From: Lachnospiraceae bacterium | GTDB taxonomy: Bacteria; Bacillota; Clostridia; Lachnospirales; Lachnospiraceae | Length of the DNA: 16,043 nt | Direction: 5' to 3' | NCBI GenBank assembly: GCA_019420465.1 | Contig: JAHZHB010000026.1 | Coordinates: forward strand, 1-16,043 | Part shown: one piece after another, positions 1 through 8,594 of the stretch | How positions within the stretch are numbered: the first letter of the stretch is position 1 | Layout of the letters: each line of letters begins with the position of its first letter | Program-made: the position numbers and the translations under genes | The notes under the pieces: model-generated | The model's database searches: none | Told to the model about the DNA's origin: nothing | Seen by the model: only the letters and a program-made list of their open reading frames with translations

Positions 1-54
1 CAGAGCAGCTGATTTGTAATCAGCAGGTTAACGGTTCGAGTCCGTTCATCGGCT
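1..54 (+). tRNA. tRNA-Thr (anticodon TGT), 3' part
   Basis: The window opens inside a tRNA gene. Visible parts are the end of the D arm, an anticodon arm with stem 8-12/20-24 and a 7-nt loop whose middle bases 15-17 read TGT, a 5-nt variable loop, a T arm (stem 30-34/42-46, loop TTCGAGT), and the acceptor 3' strand 47-53 with discriminator T54. The TGT anticodon reads threonine ACA/ACN codons. CCA is not encoded. The 5' acceptor strand lies outside the window and should read GCCGATG or close to it. Confidence 0.93.
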
Positions 55-60
55 TTCAGG

Positions 61-94
61 ACACAGTATCACGTACCAGATGCTGTGTTTTTTT
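61..94 (+). terminator. Rho-independent terminator after tRNA-Thr
   Basis: A 10-bp stem (61-70 with 79-88, one T-G wobble) and an 8-nt loop are followed directly by a run of T. It sits 6 nt after the tRNA and closes the tRNA transcript. Confidence 0.9.
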
Positions 95-189
95 GTGTAT
101 AAAAAGTGTTCATAGCTGTCATTTTGCAGAGGGTACAGAAGAAAGTCTTTTAGCAATCCTGGATTCCGGTAGTTATTTCACCCCATCTC

Positions 190-198
190 TGGTACAAT
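190..198 (+). promoter_or_regulatory. Candidate extended -10 promoter for the response regulator
   Basis: TGG followed by TACAAT (193-198) forms an extended -10 element, 34 nt before the start codon at 232. No good -35 box is seen at the expected distance, which fits an extended -10 or an activator-dependent promoter. The ribosome site GGAGGAAGG lies at 219-227. Confidence 0.45.
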
Positions 199-231
199 GG
201 TCACCAGAAGGGAAAAACGGAGGAAGGAACT

Positions 232-1770
232 ATGCGCAGAATCTTACTTGTGGACGATGAGCGGATTGAGAGAGGCGGTATCCGTATGCTTTTGGGGCGG
301 ATGCCGGAGGAGTTTGAAATCGTGGAGGCCGCCAATGGTGTGGAGGCTTTGCAGAAGCTTGAGCATGAAAAGGTGGATTTTATTTTGACAGATATCAAGA
401 TGCCGCAGATGGATGGTATGGAACTGATCCAGCGGGTGCGGCAGACAGACGAGAAGATTCCCATCGCTATTTTCAGCGGCTTTGGTGAATTTTCCTTTGC
501 CCAGAAAGCAATCCGGTATGGTGTGAGTAATTATATCTTAAAGCCGGTCAAGCCGCAGGAATTTGAAAGTACGATCCGCCTGATGTTGGAAGAGGTTGAG
601 AACCGGGAAAAGGAAGCGGCGCAGAACAAGGAAAGCAACGATTACCTGTACCGGTATTATCTGCAGATGTATCTGGAAACGGGAAAGTGTGAGTACAGAG
701 ATCTGATCGGTGAGAATGAGACATATGAAAAGCTGTTTCAACAGATCCAGTGTATGATGCTTCTGGAGACGGAGAACAACAGTATAGAAGAAAAAGAGGA
801 ACTGCTACGGGAACAGATCCCTGCATTTTTAAATCGTAAGCTTGGTTTCTTGTCACTGGATATGAATCATTTGCTGCTGCTGTTTTATACGCATACGGCG
901 ACCAATTATATGCGGATAGGCGCGACGCTGATTGAATGGCTCCAGCAGGAATTTGGCATCACTGCCTATCTGGCCGTCAGCCGTGAAAGCCGTGGGGCAG
1001 AGAGCTATCCGCAGCTGTATGCCGAGCTGGAAAACCAGCTGGAAGACAAATTTTACCGCATGGATCAGCGGGTCTTTGGCTTTGCCAGGGATGGCATGGA
1101 AGGAAATGAGATCCGGCCGGAAAAGACGGATTTTCAGAAGCTTCTGCGGGACGCCATACAGAAAAAGGAAGTTCCGAAGGTGTGGGACTGCTATGACAAG
1201 CTGTGCCAGCAGATCCGGTCTGCATCCATGGATTCCCAGATGTACATCAAATTTATTTTTACAGAGCTGATGCGGGATCTGTATGAGCAGATGCAGGCAC
1301 TGGGATCACAGCAGATGAAAGAGGACGTGGAAAAGGTCTATCAGTGTGCCAATTTAAGCAGTATCTGTGAGGTGGTGGAGGACTGTATCCGCCGGTTTGA
1401 GAAGCATTGTGTCGAGGATGACGGTGCGGCCAGAAGCGATGTTGAGCGGGTGCGCCATTATATCCGGTATCATGTGGATGAGGAGCTTCGGACGGATCAG
1501 CTGGCGGCGCTTGTGTATCTGTCCCAGACGTATTTAAGCTATATATTTAAGAAGGAAACCGGTATGACGATCAGCCGTTATATCCGGCAGTGCCGTATGG
1601 AAAAGGCGAAGGAGCTTTTAACCCAGACGGACATGAAGATCGTGCAGGTATGCGAGAAGGTGGGATTTTCGAATGTATCCTATTTCTGTCAGAGCTTTAG
1701 GGAGTATGCCGGTATGAGTCCCGAGCGTTACCGGAAAGGTGGAAAAGACGATGAAACACTGGATAGCTGA
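232..1770 (+). CDS. AraC-type (YesN-like) two-component response regulator
   Basis: This 512-residue cytoplasmic protein has an N-terminal receiver domain (about 1-120) with acidic pair D8/D9, phospho-acceptor D54 (TDIKMPQMDG) and conserved K104 (YILKP). A long middle region of unassigned fold follows. At the C terminus is an AraC-type double helix-turn-helix (about 405-505, ending in a SPERYRK motif). This is the YesN architecture, usually paired with a YesM-type kinase and controlling sugar transporter genes. The start has GGAGGAAGG 4 nt upstream. The end overlaps the downstream kinase gene, so the two are translationally coupled. I infer that phosphorylation lets it bind direct repeats near the promoter at 5225-5278 and activate the transporter genes. 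The family is clear; the target and the signal are inferred. Confidence 0.93.
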   Translation: MRRILLVDDERIERGGIRMLLGRMPEEFEIVEAANGVEALQKLEHEKVDFILTDIKMPQMDGMELIQRVRQTDEKIPIAIFSGFGEFSFAQKAIRYGVSNYILKPVKPQEFESTIRLMLEEVENREKEAAQNKESNDYLYRYYLQMYLETGKCEYRDLIGENETYEKLFQQIQCMMLLETENNSIEEKEELLREQIPAFLNRKLGFLSLDMNHLLLLFYTHTATNYMRIGATLIEWLQQEFGITAYLAVSRESRGAESYPQLYAELENQLEDKFYRMDQRVFGFARDGMEGNEIRPEKTDFQKLLRDAIQKKEVPKVWDCYDKLCQQIRSASMDSQMYIKFIFTELMRDLYEQMQALGSQQMKEDVEKVYQCANLSSICEVVEDCIRRFEKHCVEDDGAARSDVERVRHYIRYHVDEELRTDQLAALVYLSQTYLSYIFKKETGMTISRYIRQCRMEKAKELLTQTDMKIVQVCEKVGFSNVSYFCQSFREYAGMSPERYRKGGKDDETLDS

Positions 1771-3466
1771 TTTTCTCTCTCGCATTCATAATATGAAATA
1801 CCGGCGAAAGATCAATGGTGTAATGATTATCGTAGGTCTTGTGCCACTGGCAATCGTAGCTCTTTTTATGGTCAGCGGTTTTCGGAAGATCCTGTCGGAA
1901 CGTGAGAGGGAATCCATGGAGGTTTCGCTGAAACAGGTCAGTGACTCGATCGAACGGCAGGAGGATGTCTATGTCAACCTGCTGACGTATACGGTGTTTG
2001 ACTCGGAATTGCAGGATATTCTGGACAAGCCGCAGAAAGAAAAATACGATGTTTATTATGATTATACAAAGACTGTGGATCCGGTCTTAAATATGCCGAA
2101 ATTCTATCACGATGGCATCGATCATCTGACGATTTATTCGGACAATATACAGATTGCTCATGACACGACGCTGGCGCCCTTGGCAGAGATTGAGGAAAAA
2201 TCATGGTTTCAGGAGCTGAAGACGGCGCAGAGTGCGCTGTGGGTATGGCCGGATGACAGCCATGAACAGCTGTTGTCGATCCGCAGCTTTCCGGGATTCC
2301 ATGAGTCGGAGGCGTATCTTGGCGTATACTGCAATCTGCAGAGCTTTACCGATCCGCTGCAGTACTTTGAAAAAGAGGGTGCGGGCATTATGATGATAGA
2401 TGACGGGAATCGCATCCTGTTCCAGAATGCAGATTTTGCCCAGAACATGACCTATGATGAGCTGGCGGATGAATATATGATCCTGACGCAGAAAATCAGC
2501 AGTCTGCCGGTATCTGTCTGTATATATATGGAAAAAAAAGCAATCTATCAGGAATTTATGGTCATGCTGGGGTGGATTCTTCTGGTGGTTGGATTCTGTC
2601 TGCTGGCGATCCTTCTGATCAGCCGTTATATGAGCCGGATTCTGGTGCGGCGCATCGAGGCACTGACAAGGAGTGTGGATACAGTTGATCCGGAATACCG
2701 TACGATCTGTCTGGAGGATGATTCCAGGGATGAGATTGGTATTCTGGTGCGAAGCTTTCACAGGATGCTGGACGAGATCAATACGCTGATCCATGAGGTG
2801 TACGAGGGTAAGATCCGGCAGCAGCGACAGGAAATGAAGGCATTGCAGGCGCAGATCAATCCGCACTTTCTGTACAATACACTATCGGTGATCAACTGGA
2901 AGGCTCTGGCCGCCGGACAGGATGATATCAGCCATGTGACGCTGGCACTTTCTGATTTTTACCGGACAACATTAAATAAAGGAAAAAGTCTGATCACGGT
3001 CGAGAGTGAGCTGTTAAACATCCGCTCCTATCTGGATATCCAGCTCGTGATGCATGATGATGATTTTACTGTGGAATATGACGTAAATGAATCGTTGTAT
3101 TTGTATAAAATGCCGAAACTTGTGTTGCAGCCGCTGATTGAAAATGCGCTGGAGCATGGCTTGAATCTGAAGGACGAAGGAGAAAAAAAACTGTCCATCC
3201 GTTGTTATGAAGAAAAAAACCGACTTATCTGGAAAATTACGGATACGGGAGTAGGCATGGAGCCGGAGGTCTGCCAGTCTCTGATGAGCGTAAACGCTAA
3301 GGGCTACGGTGTGCGAAATGTCAATGAGCGGCTGGAACTTTTGTATGGTAATAGTGCGCAGATGCTGTTTGCCAGTACACCGGGAAAGGGAACAACAGTG
3401 ACAGTCTATATTCCAAAACAGCTGTCAGAGAGTGGAAAGGGGATCATAGATGAAATGGAAAATTAA
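1751..3466 (+). CDS. YesM-type sensor histidine kinase
   Basis: A 571-residue membrane kinase. The first transmembrane helix (about 22-45) is followed by an extracellular sensing region of about 220 residues, a second helix (about 270-293), a HAMP-like linker, and a His_kinase domain of the LytS/YesM class. The phospho-acceptor is H372 in QINPHFLYNT. ATPase motifs follow: N box LIENALEHG, G1 DTGVGM and G2 GYGVRNVNERL. I chose ATG 1751 because AAAGGTGG lies 8 nt upstream. An in-frame GTG at 1739 would add four residues but lacks a well-spaced ribosome site. The gene overlaps the response regulator by 20 nt and the next lipoprotein by 17 nt, so the three are one tightly coupled unit. The ligand is unknown; a sugar is likely from context. 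Confidence 0.92.
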   Translation: MKHWIADFLSRIHNMKYRRKINGVMIIVGLVPLAIVALFMVSGFRKILSERERESMEVSLKQVSDSIERQEDVYVNLLTYTVFDSELQDILDKPQKEKYDVYYDYTKTVDPVLNMPKFYHDGIDHLTIYSDNIQIAHDTTLAPLAEIEEKSWFQELKTAQSALWVWPDDSHEQLLSIRSFPGFHESEAYLGVYCNLQSFTDPLQYFEKEGAGIMMIDDGNRILFQNADFAQNMTYDELADEYMILTQKISSLPVSVCIYMEKKAIYQEFMVMLGWILLVVGFCLLAILLISRYMSRILVRRIEALTRSVDTVDPEYRTICLEDDSRDEIGILVRSFHRMLDEINTLIHEVYEGKIRQQRQEMKALQAQINPHFLYNTLSVINWKALAAGQDDISHVTLALSDFYRTTLNKGKSLITVESELLNIRSYLDIQLVMHDDDFTVEYDVNESLYLYKMPKLVLQPLIENALEHGLNLKDEGEKKLSIRCYEEKNRLIWKITDTGVGMEPEVCQSLMSVNAKGYGVRNVNERLELLYGNSAQMLFASTPGKGTTVTVYIPKQLSESGKGIIDEMEN

Positions 3467-5159
3467 GTGTATATCTTTTCTGGTTCTGTGGACAGTGACT
3501 GGCAGTCTGCTGGGCGGCTGTGGAAAACAGACAGCCAAGGAGAGTTCTTTTGCTTCTGCAACGGAAGGTATAACGGACAGTCAGAATAGTTCAATGACGG
3601 ATGCAAGATGGCAGACGGCGATGACAACGCCGCTGGGACGGTATCCCGAGCTGGTGACCTATACGCTGGGGAAGATGACATCGGATAACAATTCGAATAT
3701 GCCTTTGGCCGATACCTATGAGAATAATAACTATACCCGCTATCTCAGGGAGCTTCTGAATGTGCAGAATAAGGATGCTTTTGAGGGACTCGGTGGTACA
3801 CAGTATGAACAGCTGGAAACGATGGCGATCCAGGAGGGAGAATTGCCGGATATTATGCTTGTAACCAGCAAGGAAATGCTGGATCTTTTAGTGCAGCAGG
3901 ATATGATCGAGGATCTGAGTGATGTGTATGAAACCTGTACCAGCGACCGGATCAAAGAAATGTATGGCAGCTACGGTGAGAATAAACTGGATATGGTTAC
4001 CTATGACGGGAAGCTGATGGCTTTTCCCGAAACCGAGGTCTATACCGGGCCGAATCTGTTATGGATGCGAAAGGACTGGATCGATGCACTGGGGCTTTCG
4101 GAGCCTCAGACGATGGAACAGGCGATGGAAATCATCCGAACCTTTGCAAAAGAAAATCCGGGAAACAGTCCTGAGGGTAATGTGGGGCTGGCATTTGCCC
4201 CGAGTCTGATCGGTCAGTCGGACAGCTGTTTTTCGCTGGATCCACTGTTTGACTATTTCCATGCCTATCCGGGGAAATGGCTGGAGGCAGAGGATGGTAC
4301 GATGATCAATGGATCGGTCGCACCGCAGATGAAGAAAGCGCTTGCCTATCTGCACGAGCAGTATGCGGCGGGAGTACTCGATCAGGGGTTTATGCTGCGG
4401 ACAAAGACGAATATGGCAGATCTTCTGGCCACGCAGCGATGTGGTGCATTTTTTGGCTGGTGGTGGGCACCGGATTCACCACTGTCCGGGATTAATGACG
4501 CCGAGGCCAGGTGGAAGCCGTATCTGTTCGCAGATGAGAAGAATGAAATCCAGACATCACTTTCTTATGGGCGGCAGTATTGTATCGTGGCCCGTAAAGG
4601 TTATGAGCATCCGGAGATCATTCCGAAGATCATCTCGGCACTTTTTGATTATGCCCGGTATAATGGTAAAGAGGATGCCGTGGGTGTCGGTCAGTATCTG
4701 GGGATGAATGTCGATCAGTCGGCAACGCCGTTTTTGATCAATACGGATTATTCAGATGCCGTATTCCGTACGACAAAACGTATTCTCAGTGCAATGCAAA
4801 ACAGAAGAGAATACAATGATCTGACTGTGCTGGAACAGGGGTATTATAACAGTTGTCAGAAATATCTGACGGATGGACAGAAACGGACCGGTTTTCTGTG
4901 GGCAGCGTATACCTCCCGTATCGTGGCCGTGGGCAAGATCCTGAATGCAAAGGTCAAATACGTCAACGAAGGTTATACACAGGAATACAATACACTGAAA
5001 AGTGATGAACTTACGGATCTGACGGTCAAAACCTTTATCCAGATCATTACGGGGGAGGCCAGCGTGGATTCTTTTGATCAATATGTACAGGATTGGTATG
5101 CGCAGGGTGGTCAGAAGCTGACAGATAAGGCCAATGAAATCCGACAGGCCAGAAGATGA
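3450..5159 (+). CDS. Extracellular solute-binding lipoprotein overlapping the kinase gene
   Basis: A 569-residue exported lipoprotein. The signal peptide ends in a lipobox LLGGC with lipidated C24, followed by an S/T-rich linker. The rest resembles the large LplA-like branch of family 1 solute-binding proteins, about 100 residues longer than the usual sugar-binding protein (compare the 473-residue protein at 5326). The start ATG has AAAGGGG about 8 nt upstream and lies inside the kinase gene (17-nt overlap). No permease follows directly: a 166-nt regulatory gap comes next. Because it is coupled to the kinase and regulator rather than to the permeases, it may present ligand to the kinase instead of, or as well as, the transporter. 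A conventional transport role is the alternative. Confidence 0.88.
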   Translation: MKWKIKCISFLVLWTVTGSLLGGCGKQTAKESSFASATEGITDSQNSSMTDARWQTAMTTPLGRYPELVTYTLGKMTSDNNSNMPLADTYENNNYTRYLRELLNVQNKDAFEGLGGTQYEQLETMAIQEGELPDIMLVTSKEMLDLLVQQDMIEDLSDVYETCTSDRIKEMYGSYGENKLDMVTYDGKLMAFPETEVYTGPNLLWMRKDWIDALGLSEPQTMEQAMEIIRTFAKENPGNSPEGNVGLAFAPSLIGQSDSCFSLDPLFDYFHAYPGKWLEAEDGTMINGSVAPQMKKALAYLHEQYAAGVLDQGFMLRTKTNMADLLATQRCGAFFGWWWAPDSPLSGINDAEARWKPYLFADEKNEIQTSLSYGRQYCIVARKGYEHPEIIPKIISALFDYARYNGKEDAVGVGQYLGMNVDQSATPFLINTDYSDAVFRTTKRILSAMQNRREYNDLTVLEQGYYNSCQKYLTDGQKRTGFLWAAYTSRIVAVGKILNAKVKYVNEGYTQEYNTLKSDELTDLTVKTFIQIITGEASVDSFDQYVQDWYAQGGQKLTDKANEIRQARR

Positions 5160-5224
5160 CCGATGTCGTAAATTGTTGCAGAAATGCAGAATATATAAGA
5201 TGGATTTCCAATATCATAAAATTC

Positions 5225-5257
5225 TGATATGTATCGAAAAATATTGATATTTCGAAA
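5225..5257 (+). promoter_or_regulatory. Direct repeat, candidate operator for the AraC-type regulator
   Basis: TGATAT-gta-TCGAAA (5225-5239) and TGATAT-t-TCGAAA (5245-5257) form a direct repeat whose starts are 20 nt apart, about two helical turns. The second copy covers the expected -35 position of the promoter downstream. The same bases also form a TCGAAA/TTTCGA inverted repeat (5234-5239, 5250-5255). A direct repeat of this spacing next to a weak -35 box is typical of AraC-family activation. Binding by the regulator at 232 is an inference. Confidence 0.5.
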
Positions 5258-5270
5258 CTTTCTTCCTTCT

Positions 5271-5278
5271 TATAAAAT
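5271..5278 (+). promoter_or_regulatory. Candidate -10 element of the transporter promoter
   Basis: TATAAAAT lies 48 nt before the lipoprotein start at 5326. The -35 region (about 5248-5253) does not match TTGACA and is covered by the direct repeat, suggesting activator dependence. The ribosome site AGGAGG lies at 5311-5316. Confidence 0.5.
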
Positions 5279-5325
5279 AAAACCATCAAGAAAAGGGTAC
5301 ACTAAAAACAAGGAGGAAAAGGAAA

Positions 5326-6747
5326 ATGAGAAATATGAAACGCTTTATGGCCGTATCTATGGCAGCAGTTATGGCAGCAGGTACACTGGCAGGCTGCGGA
5401 AGTTCTTCTTCAGCAACAGGCAGTACAGCTCCTGCAGGCAGCAGCGCAGCAGGCGAGACAAGCCAGACGAGTGAGGCTCCTGCAGCCAGCGATGCCGGCT
5501 CTGAAACAGCTTCAGCAGAAGGTGGCAAAGTTTACTATCTGAACTTCAAACCGGAACAGGCAGATCAGTGGGTAGATCTGGCAGCAAAATATACAGAGGA
5601 GACAGGTGTACAGGTAGATGTACAGACAGCAGCCAGCGGAACATATGAGTCCACACTGAAAGCTGAGATGGCCAAATCCGATGCACCGACGATGTTCCAG
5701 GTAAATGGTCCGGTTGGTCTGGCTACATGGAAGGATTACTGCTACGACCTGTCCGGCAGCAAGGTTTACGGTGATCTGGTCAGCGATGATTATGCATTAA
5801 AAGATGGTGACGCAGTACAGAGTATCGCCTATGTTATCGAGACTTACGGTATCATCTATAATAAGAAGATCCTGAACGACTATTTCAGCAAGGATTACGC
5901 AACGATCAAATCCATCGATCAGCTGAATAATTTCGATGCACTGAAGACAGTAGCTGAAGAGATTCAGGCAAACAAGGATGATCTGGGTGTAGAGGGTGCC
6001 TTTACTTCCGCCGGTATGGATTCTTCCTCTGACTGGAGATTTAAGACACATCTGGCCAACCTGCCGATCTACTATGAGTACAAAGACAAAGGTATCACGT
6101 CCACAGATGCGATCGAGGGTACATACCTTGACAATTACAAAAACATCTGGGATCTGTACATCAACAATGCTACATGTGAGCCGAGCATGATCTCTTCCAA
6201 GACAGGTGAGGATGCCGCTTCTGAGTTCGCTCTGGGTGAGGCTGTCTTCTATCAGAATGGTACATGGGCTTACAATGATATCAAAGACAATGAAGTAGAT
6301 GACGAAGATCTGGGTATGCTGCCGATCTACATCGGAGCACCGGGAGAAGAAAATCAGGGCCTTTGCACAGGTTCCGAGAACTACTGGTGTGTAAATGCCA
6401 AGGCTGACCCGGCTGATATCCAGGCTACACTGGACTTCATGGCATGGGTAGTTGAGAGTGATGAGGGCCGCGAGGCACTGGCTCAGGAGATGGGCTTTGT
6501 TACACCGTTCTCCACATTTGATGATTACCTTCCGGAGAATCCGCTTGTACAGGCCAACAATGAGTACACCAAAGCAGGCAAGACAGCTGTCAGCTGGAAC
6601 TTCACTACCATGCCGAGTGAGAACTGGAAAAACGGCGTAGGTTCCGCACTGCTTGAGTATGCACAGGGTACAGGCAACTGGGATGCTGTTAAGACAGCTT
6701 TCGTAGATGACTGGGCTAAAGAATATGCTGCAGCAAACGCACAGTAA
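5326..6747 (+). CDS. Sugar ABC transporter substrate-binding lipoprotein (CUT1 type)
   Basis: A 473-residue exported lipoprotein. The signal peptide ends in LAGC, giving lipidated C24. A low-complexity S/A/T/G/E linker (about 25-65) probably spaces the binding domain from the membrane. The rest is a family 1 extracellular solute-binding fold of the malto-oligosaccharide/multiple-sugar type. AGGAGG lies 9 nt before the ATG; an in-frame ATG at 5335 would also leave a workable signal peptide. Codon choice is more regular than in neighbours (repeated GTA, ACA, CTG), as expected for a highly expressed binding protein. Two permeases follow after a 141-nt gap with a strong hairpin. The alpha-glucan substrate is inferred from malQ downstream, not from binding residues. 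Confidence 0.92.
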   Translation: MRNMKRFMAVSMAAVMAAGTLAGCGSSSSATGSTAPAGSSAAGETSQTSEAPAASDAGSETASAEGGKVYYLNFKPEQADQWVDLAAKYTEETGVQVDVQTAASGTYESTLKAEMAKSDAPTMFQVNGPVGLATWKDYCYDLSGSKVYGDLVSDDYALKDGDAVQSIAYVIETYGIIYNKKILNDYFSKDYATIKSIDQLNNFDALKTVAEEIQANKDDLGVEGAFTSAGMDSSSDWRFKTHLANLPIYYEYKDKGITSTDAIEGTYLDNYKNIWDLYINNATCEPSMISSKTGEDAASEFALGEAVFYQNGTWAYNDIKDNEVDDEDLGMLPIYIGAPGEENQGLCTGSENYWCVNAKADPADIQATLDFMAWVVESDEGREALAQEMGFVTPFSTFDDYLPENPLVQANNEYTKAGKTAVSWNFTTMPSENWKNGVGSALLEYAQGTGNWDAVKTAFVDDWAKEYAAANAQ

Positions 6748-6826
6748 AACCGGACGATAAGACAGCTTTGACGGACATAAAGGTATACAGGATTAAAAGA
6801 TCCGGTATGACAGGCTAAGCAACGAG

Positions 6827-6860
6827 GATGGCGGGCAGGAGTACTTGCCCGCCATCTTTT
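6827..6860 (+). terminator. Strong intercistronic hairpin between binding protein and permeases
   Basis: An 11-bp perfect GC-rich stem (6827-6837 with 6846-6856), an 8-nt loop and TTTT. The short T run suggests partial termination, or protection of the upstream mRNA 3' end. Either would make the binding protein more abundant than the permeases, as is common in such operons. Confidence 0.8.
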
Positions 6861-6888
6861 ACAGAAAAAATGAGAGAGGAAAACTGGT

Positions 6889-7731
6889 ATGGAGAAAGCA
6901 ATCAAACGATATTTTCCCATTTTTGTTCTGCCGACGATCATTGCATTTACGATTGGTTTTATCGCACCTTTTCTTTTGGGTGTATATTTGTCGTTCTGTA
7001 AATTTACGACAGTAACGGATGCAAAGTTTATCGGACTGGCAAACTATATCAAGATTTTTGAGGAAAACGATTTTACGCATTCCCTCGTATTTACTGTATT
7101 GTTTACTATCGTTACGGTCATTCTGATCAATGTGCTGGCTTTTGCGGTAGCAATGCTTCTGACCAAGGGATTTCGCGGTACCAATGTTTTTCGTACCGTA
7201 TTCTTTATGCCGAACCTGATCGGCGGTATTATCCTGGGCTATGTATGGCAGCTTCTGTTAAACGGTATTCTGGCTATGTTTGACCGTACACTGACGTATT
7301 CTTCAATCTATGGTTTCTGGGGTCTGGTGATCCTGACACTGTGGCAGCAGGTCGGCTATATGATGGTTATCTATATTGCCGGTATCCAGAATATTCCGGG
7401 TGAGCTGATCGAAGCAGCCAAGATGGATGGGGCAACGTCCTCACAGGTACTCAAAAATGTCATTCTGCCGATGGTCATGCCGTCGATCACGATCTGTTCT
7501 TTCCTGACGCTGACTAACGGTTTCAAGCTGTTTGACCAGAACCTGGCGCTGACCAATGGTGCACCGAGCAAGGCATCTGAGATGCTGGCTTTGAACATTT
7601 TCTATACGTTCTATGGCAGAACAGGGTATGAGGGTGTCGGACAGGCCAAGGCGGTACTGTTCTTTATCCTGGTAACGATCATCGCGATTGCCCAGAACAG
7701 GATCAGTACATCGAAGGAGGTGCAGCAGTAA
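6889..7731 (+). CDS. Sugar ABC transporter permease (MalF/UgpA type)
   Basis: A 280-residue integral membrane protein with about six hydrophobic segments and the permease-ATPase coupling motif (EAA loop) near residues 172-190, reading ELIEAAKMDGA with a conserved G and a downstream LPMVMPSI. It forms one half of the membrane channel of a CUT1 importer. It is short and lacks the large periplasmic loop of E. coli MalF, as is normal in Gram-positive bacteria. The ATG at 6889 follows GAGAGAGG, 9 nt upstream. Its stop overlaps the start of the next permease in TAATG, so the pair is translationally coupled. No ATPase gene is present nearby, which suggests a shared MsmX-type ATPase encoded elsewhere. 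Confidence 0.93.
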   Translation: MEKAIKRYFPIFVLPTIIAFTIGFIAPFLLGVYLSFCKFTTVTDAKFIGLANYIKIFEENDFTHSLVFTVLFTIVTVILINVLAFAVAMLLTKGFRGTNVFRTVFFMPNLIGGIILGYVWQLLLNGILAMFDRTLTYSSIYGFWGLVILTLWQQVGYMMVIYIAGIQNIPGELIEAAKMDGATSSQVLKNVILPMVMPSITICSFLTLTNGFKLFDQNLALTNGAPSKASEMLALNIFYTFYGRTGYEGVGQAKAVLFFILVTIIAIAQNRISTSKEVQQ

Positions 7732-8573
7732 TGGAAAAAAAGAAGCTGTGTAAGCATAATAAGCTGCTGACGTTGATCTTTACGATCATCAGTATACTGT
7801 ATGTATATCCGATCCTTCTGGTTGTGATCAATTCCTTTAAGAAAAAGGCCTATATCAGCAAAGCACCGTTTGCCCTGCCCAATCACAAGACGTTTGTCGG
7901 CCTGGAAAACTATGTGCGTGGTATTGAGAAAACAGGGCTGATCTCCGCGTTTGGCTGGACGGTATTTATCACGGTGCTGTCTGTGGCGGTGATCATTCTG
8001 TGCTGTTCGATGACAGCATGGTATATAGTGCGTGTCCGTAATGTGGCAACAAAGATCATCTATATGGCATGTCTGATCGCTATGGTCGTGCCGTTCCAGA
8101 TGGAGATGTATACGCTCTCAAAGATCGCCAATATGCTGCATATGGATAATCCGTGGGGCATTATCATCATTTATCTTGGCTTTGGTGCCGGTCTGGCTGT
8201 GTTTATGTTTACAGGATTTGTCAAATCGATTCCGTTGGAGATCGAGGAAGCAGCAATGATCGATGGCTGTACGCCGATCCAGACGTTTTTCCAGGTGGTT
8301 ATGCCGATCATGAAGCCGACGTGTATTACGGTGGCTATTTTGCAGGCGATGTGGATATGGAACGATTATCTGCTGCCATCACTGGTGCTGAATACGAAGA
8401 AGTATAAGACGCTTTCTATTGCGGTGCAGTATCTGAAGGGCGGTTATGGTTCTGTGGATATGGGCGCTATGATGGGTGTGCTGGTGATATCTATTATTCC
8501 GATTATTGTATTTTATCTGGTTTGCCAGAAATATATTATTGAAGGCGTTGTGGCTGGAGCCGTAAAAGGATGA
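7731..8573 (+). CDS. Sugar ABC transporter permease (MalG/UgpE type)
   Basis: A 280-residue integral membrane protein and the second half of the CUT1 channel. The N terminus has a positive patch followed by a hydrophobic segment ending in YPILLVVINSFK, a typical MalG-family start. The EAA coupling loop lies near residues 170-190 (EIEEAAMIDGC, then VVMPIMKP). The start codon overlaps the previous stop by one base (TAATG), and its ribosome site AAGGAGGTG lies inside the upstream gene. The protein ends in a hydrophobic helix and EGVVAGAVKG, the usual MalG-family C terminus that contacts the ATPase. A large inverted repeat follows 21 nt after the stop codon. Confidence 0.93.
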   Translation: MEKKKLCKHNKLLTLIFTIISILYVYPILLVVINSFKKKAYISKAPFALPNHKTFVGLENYVRGIEKTGLISAFGWTVFITVLSVAVIILCCSMTAWYIVRVRNVATKIIYMACLIAMVVPFQMEMYTLSKIANMLHMDNPWGIIIIYLGFGAGLAVFMFTGFVKSIPLEIEEAAMIDGCTPIQTFFQVVMPIMKPTCITVAILQAMWIWNDYLLPSLVLNTKKYKTLSIAVQYLKGGYGSVDMGAMMGVLVISIIPIIVFYLVCQKYIIEGVVAGAVKG

Positions 8574-8594
8574 TTGTGTGACATAAAAGTGGAT

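Noticed and set aside
2201..2866. 221-residue open frame on the - strand inside the kinase gene
   Set aside because: It is antisense to a clear histidine kinase; the composition (many H, Q, R, P) is typical of a shadow frame.
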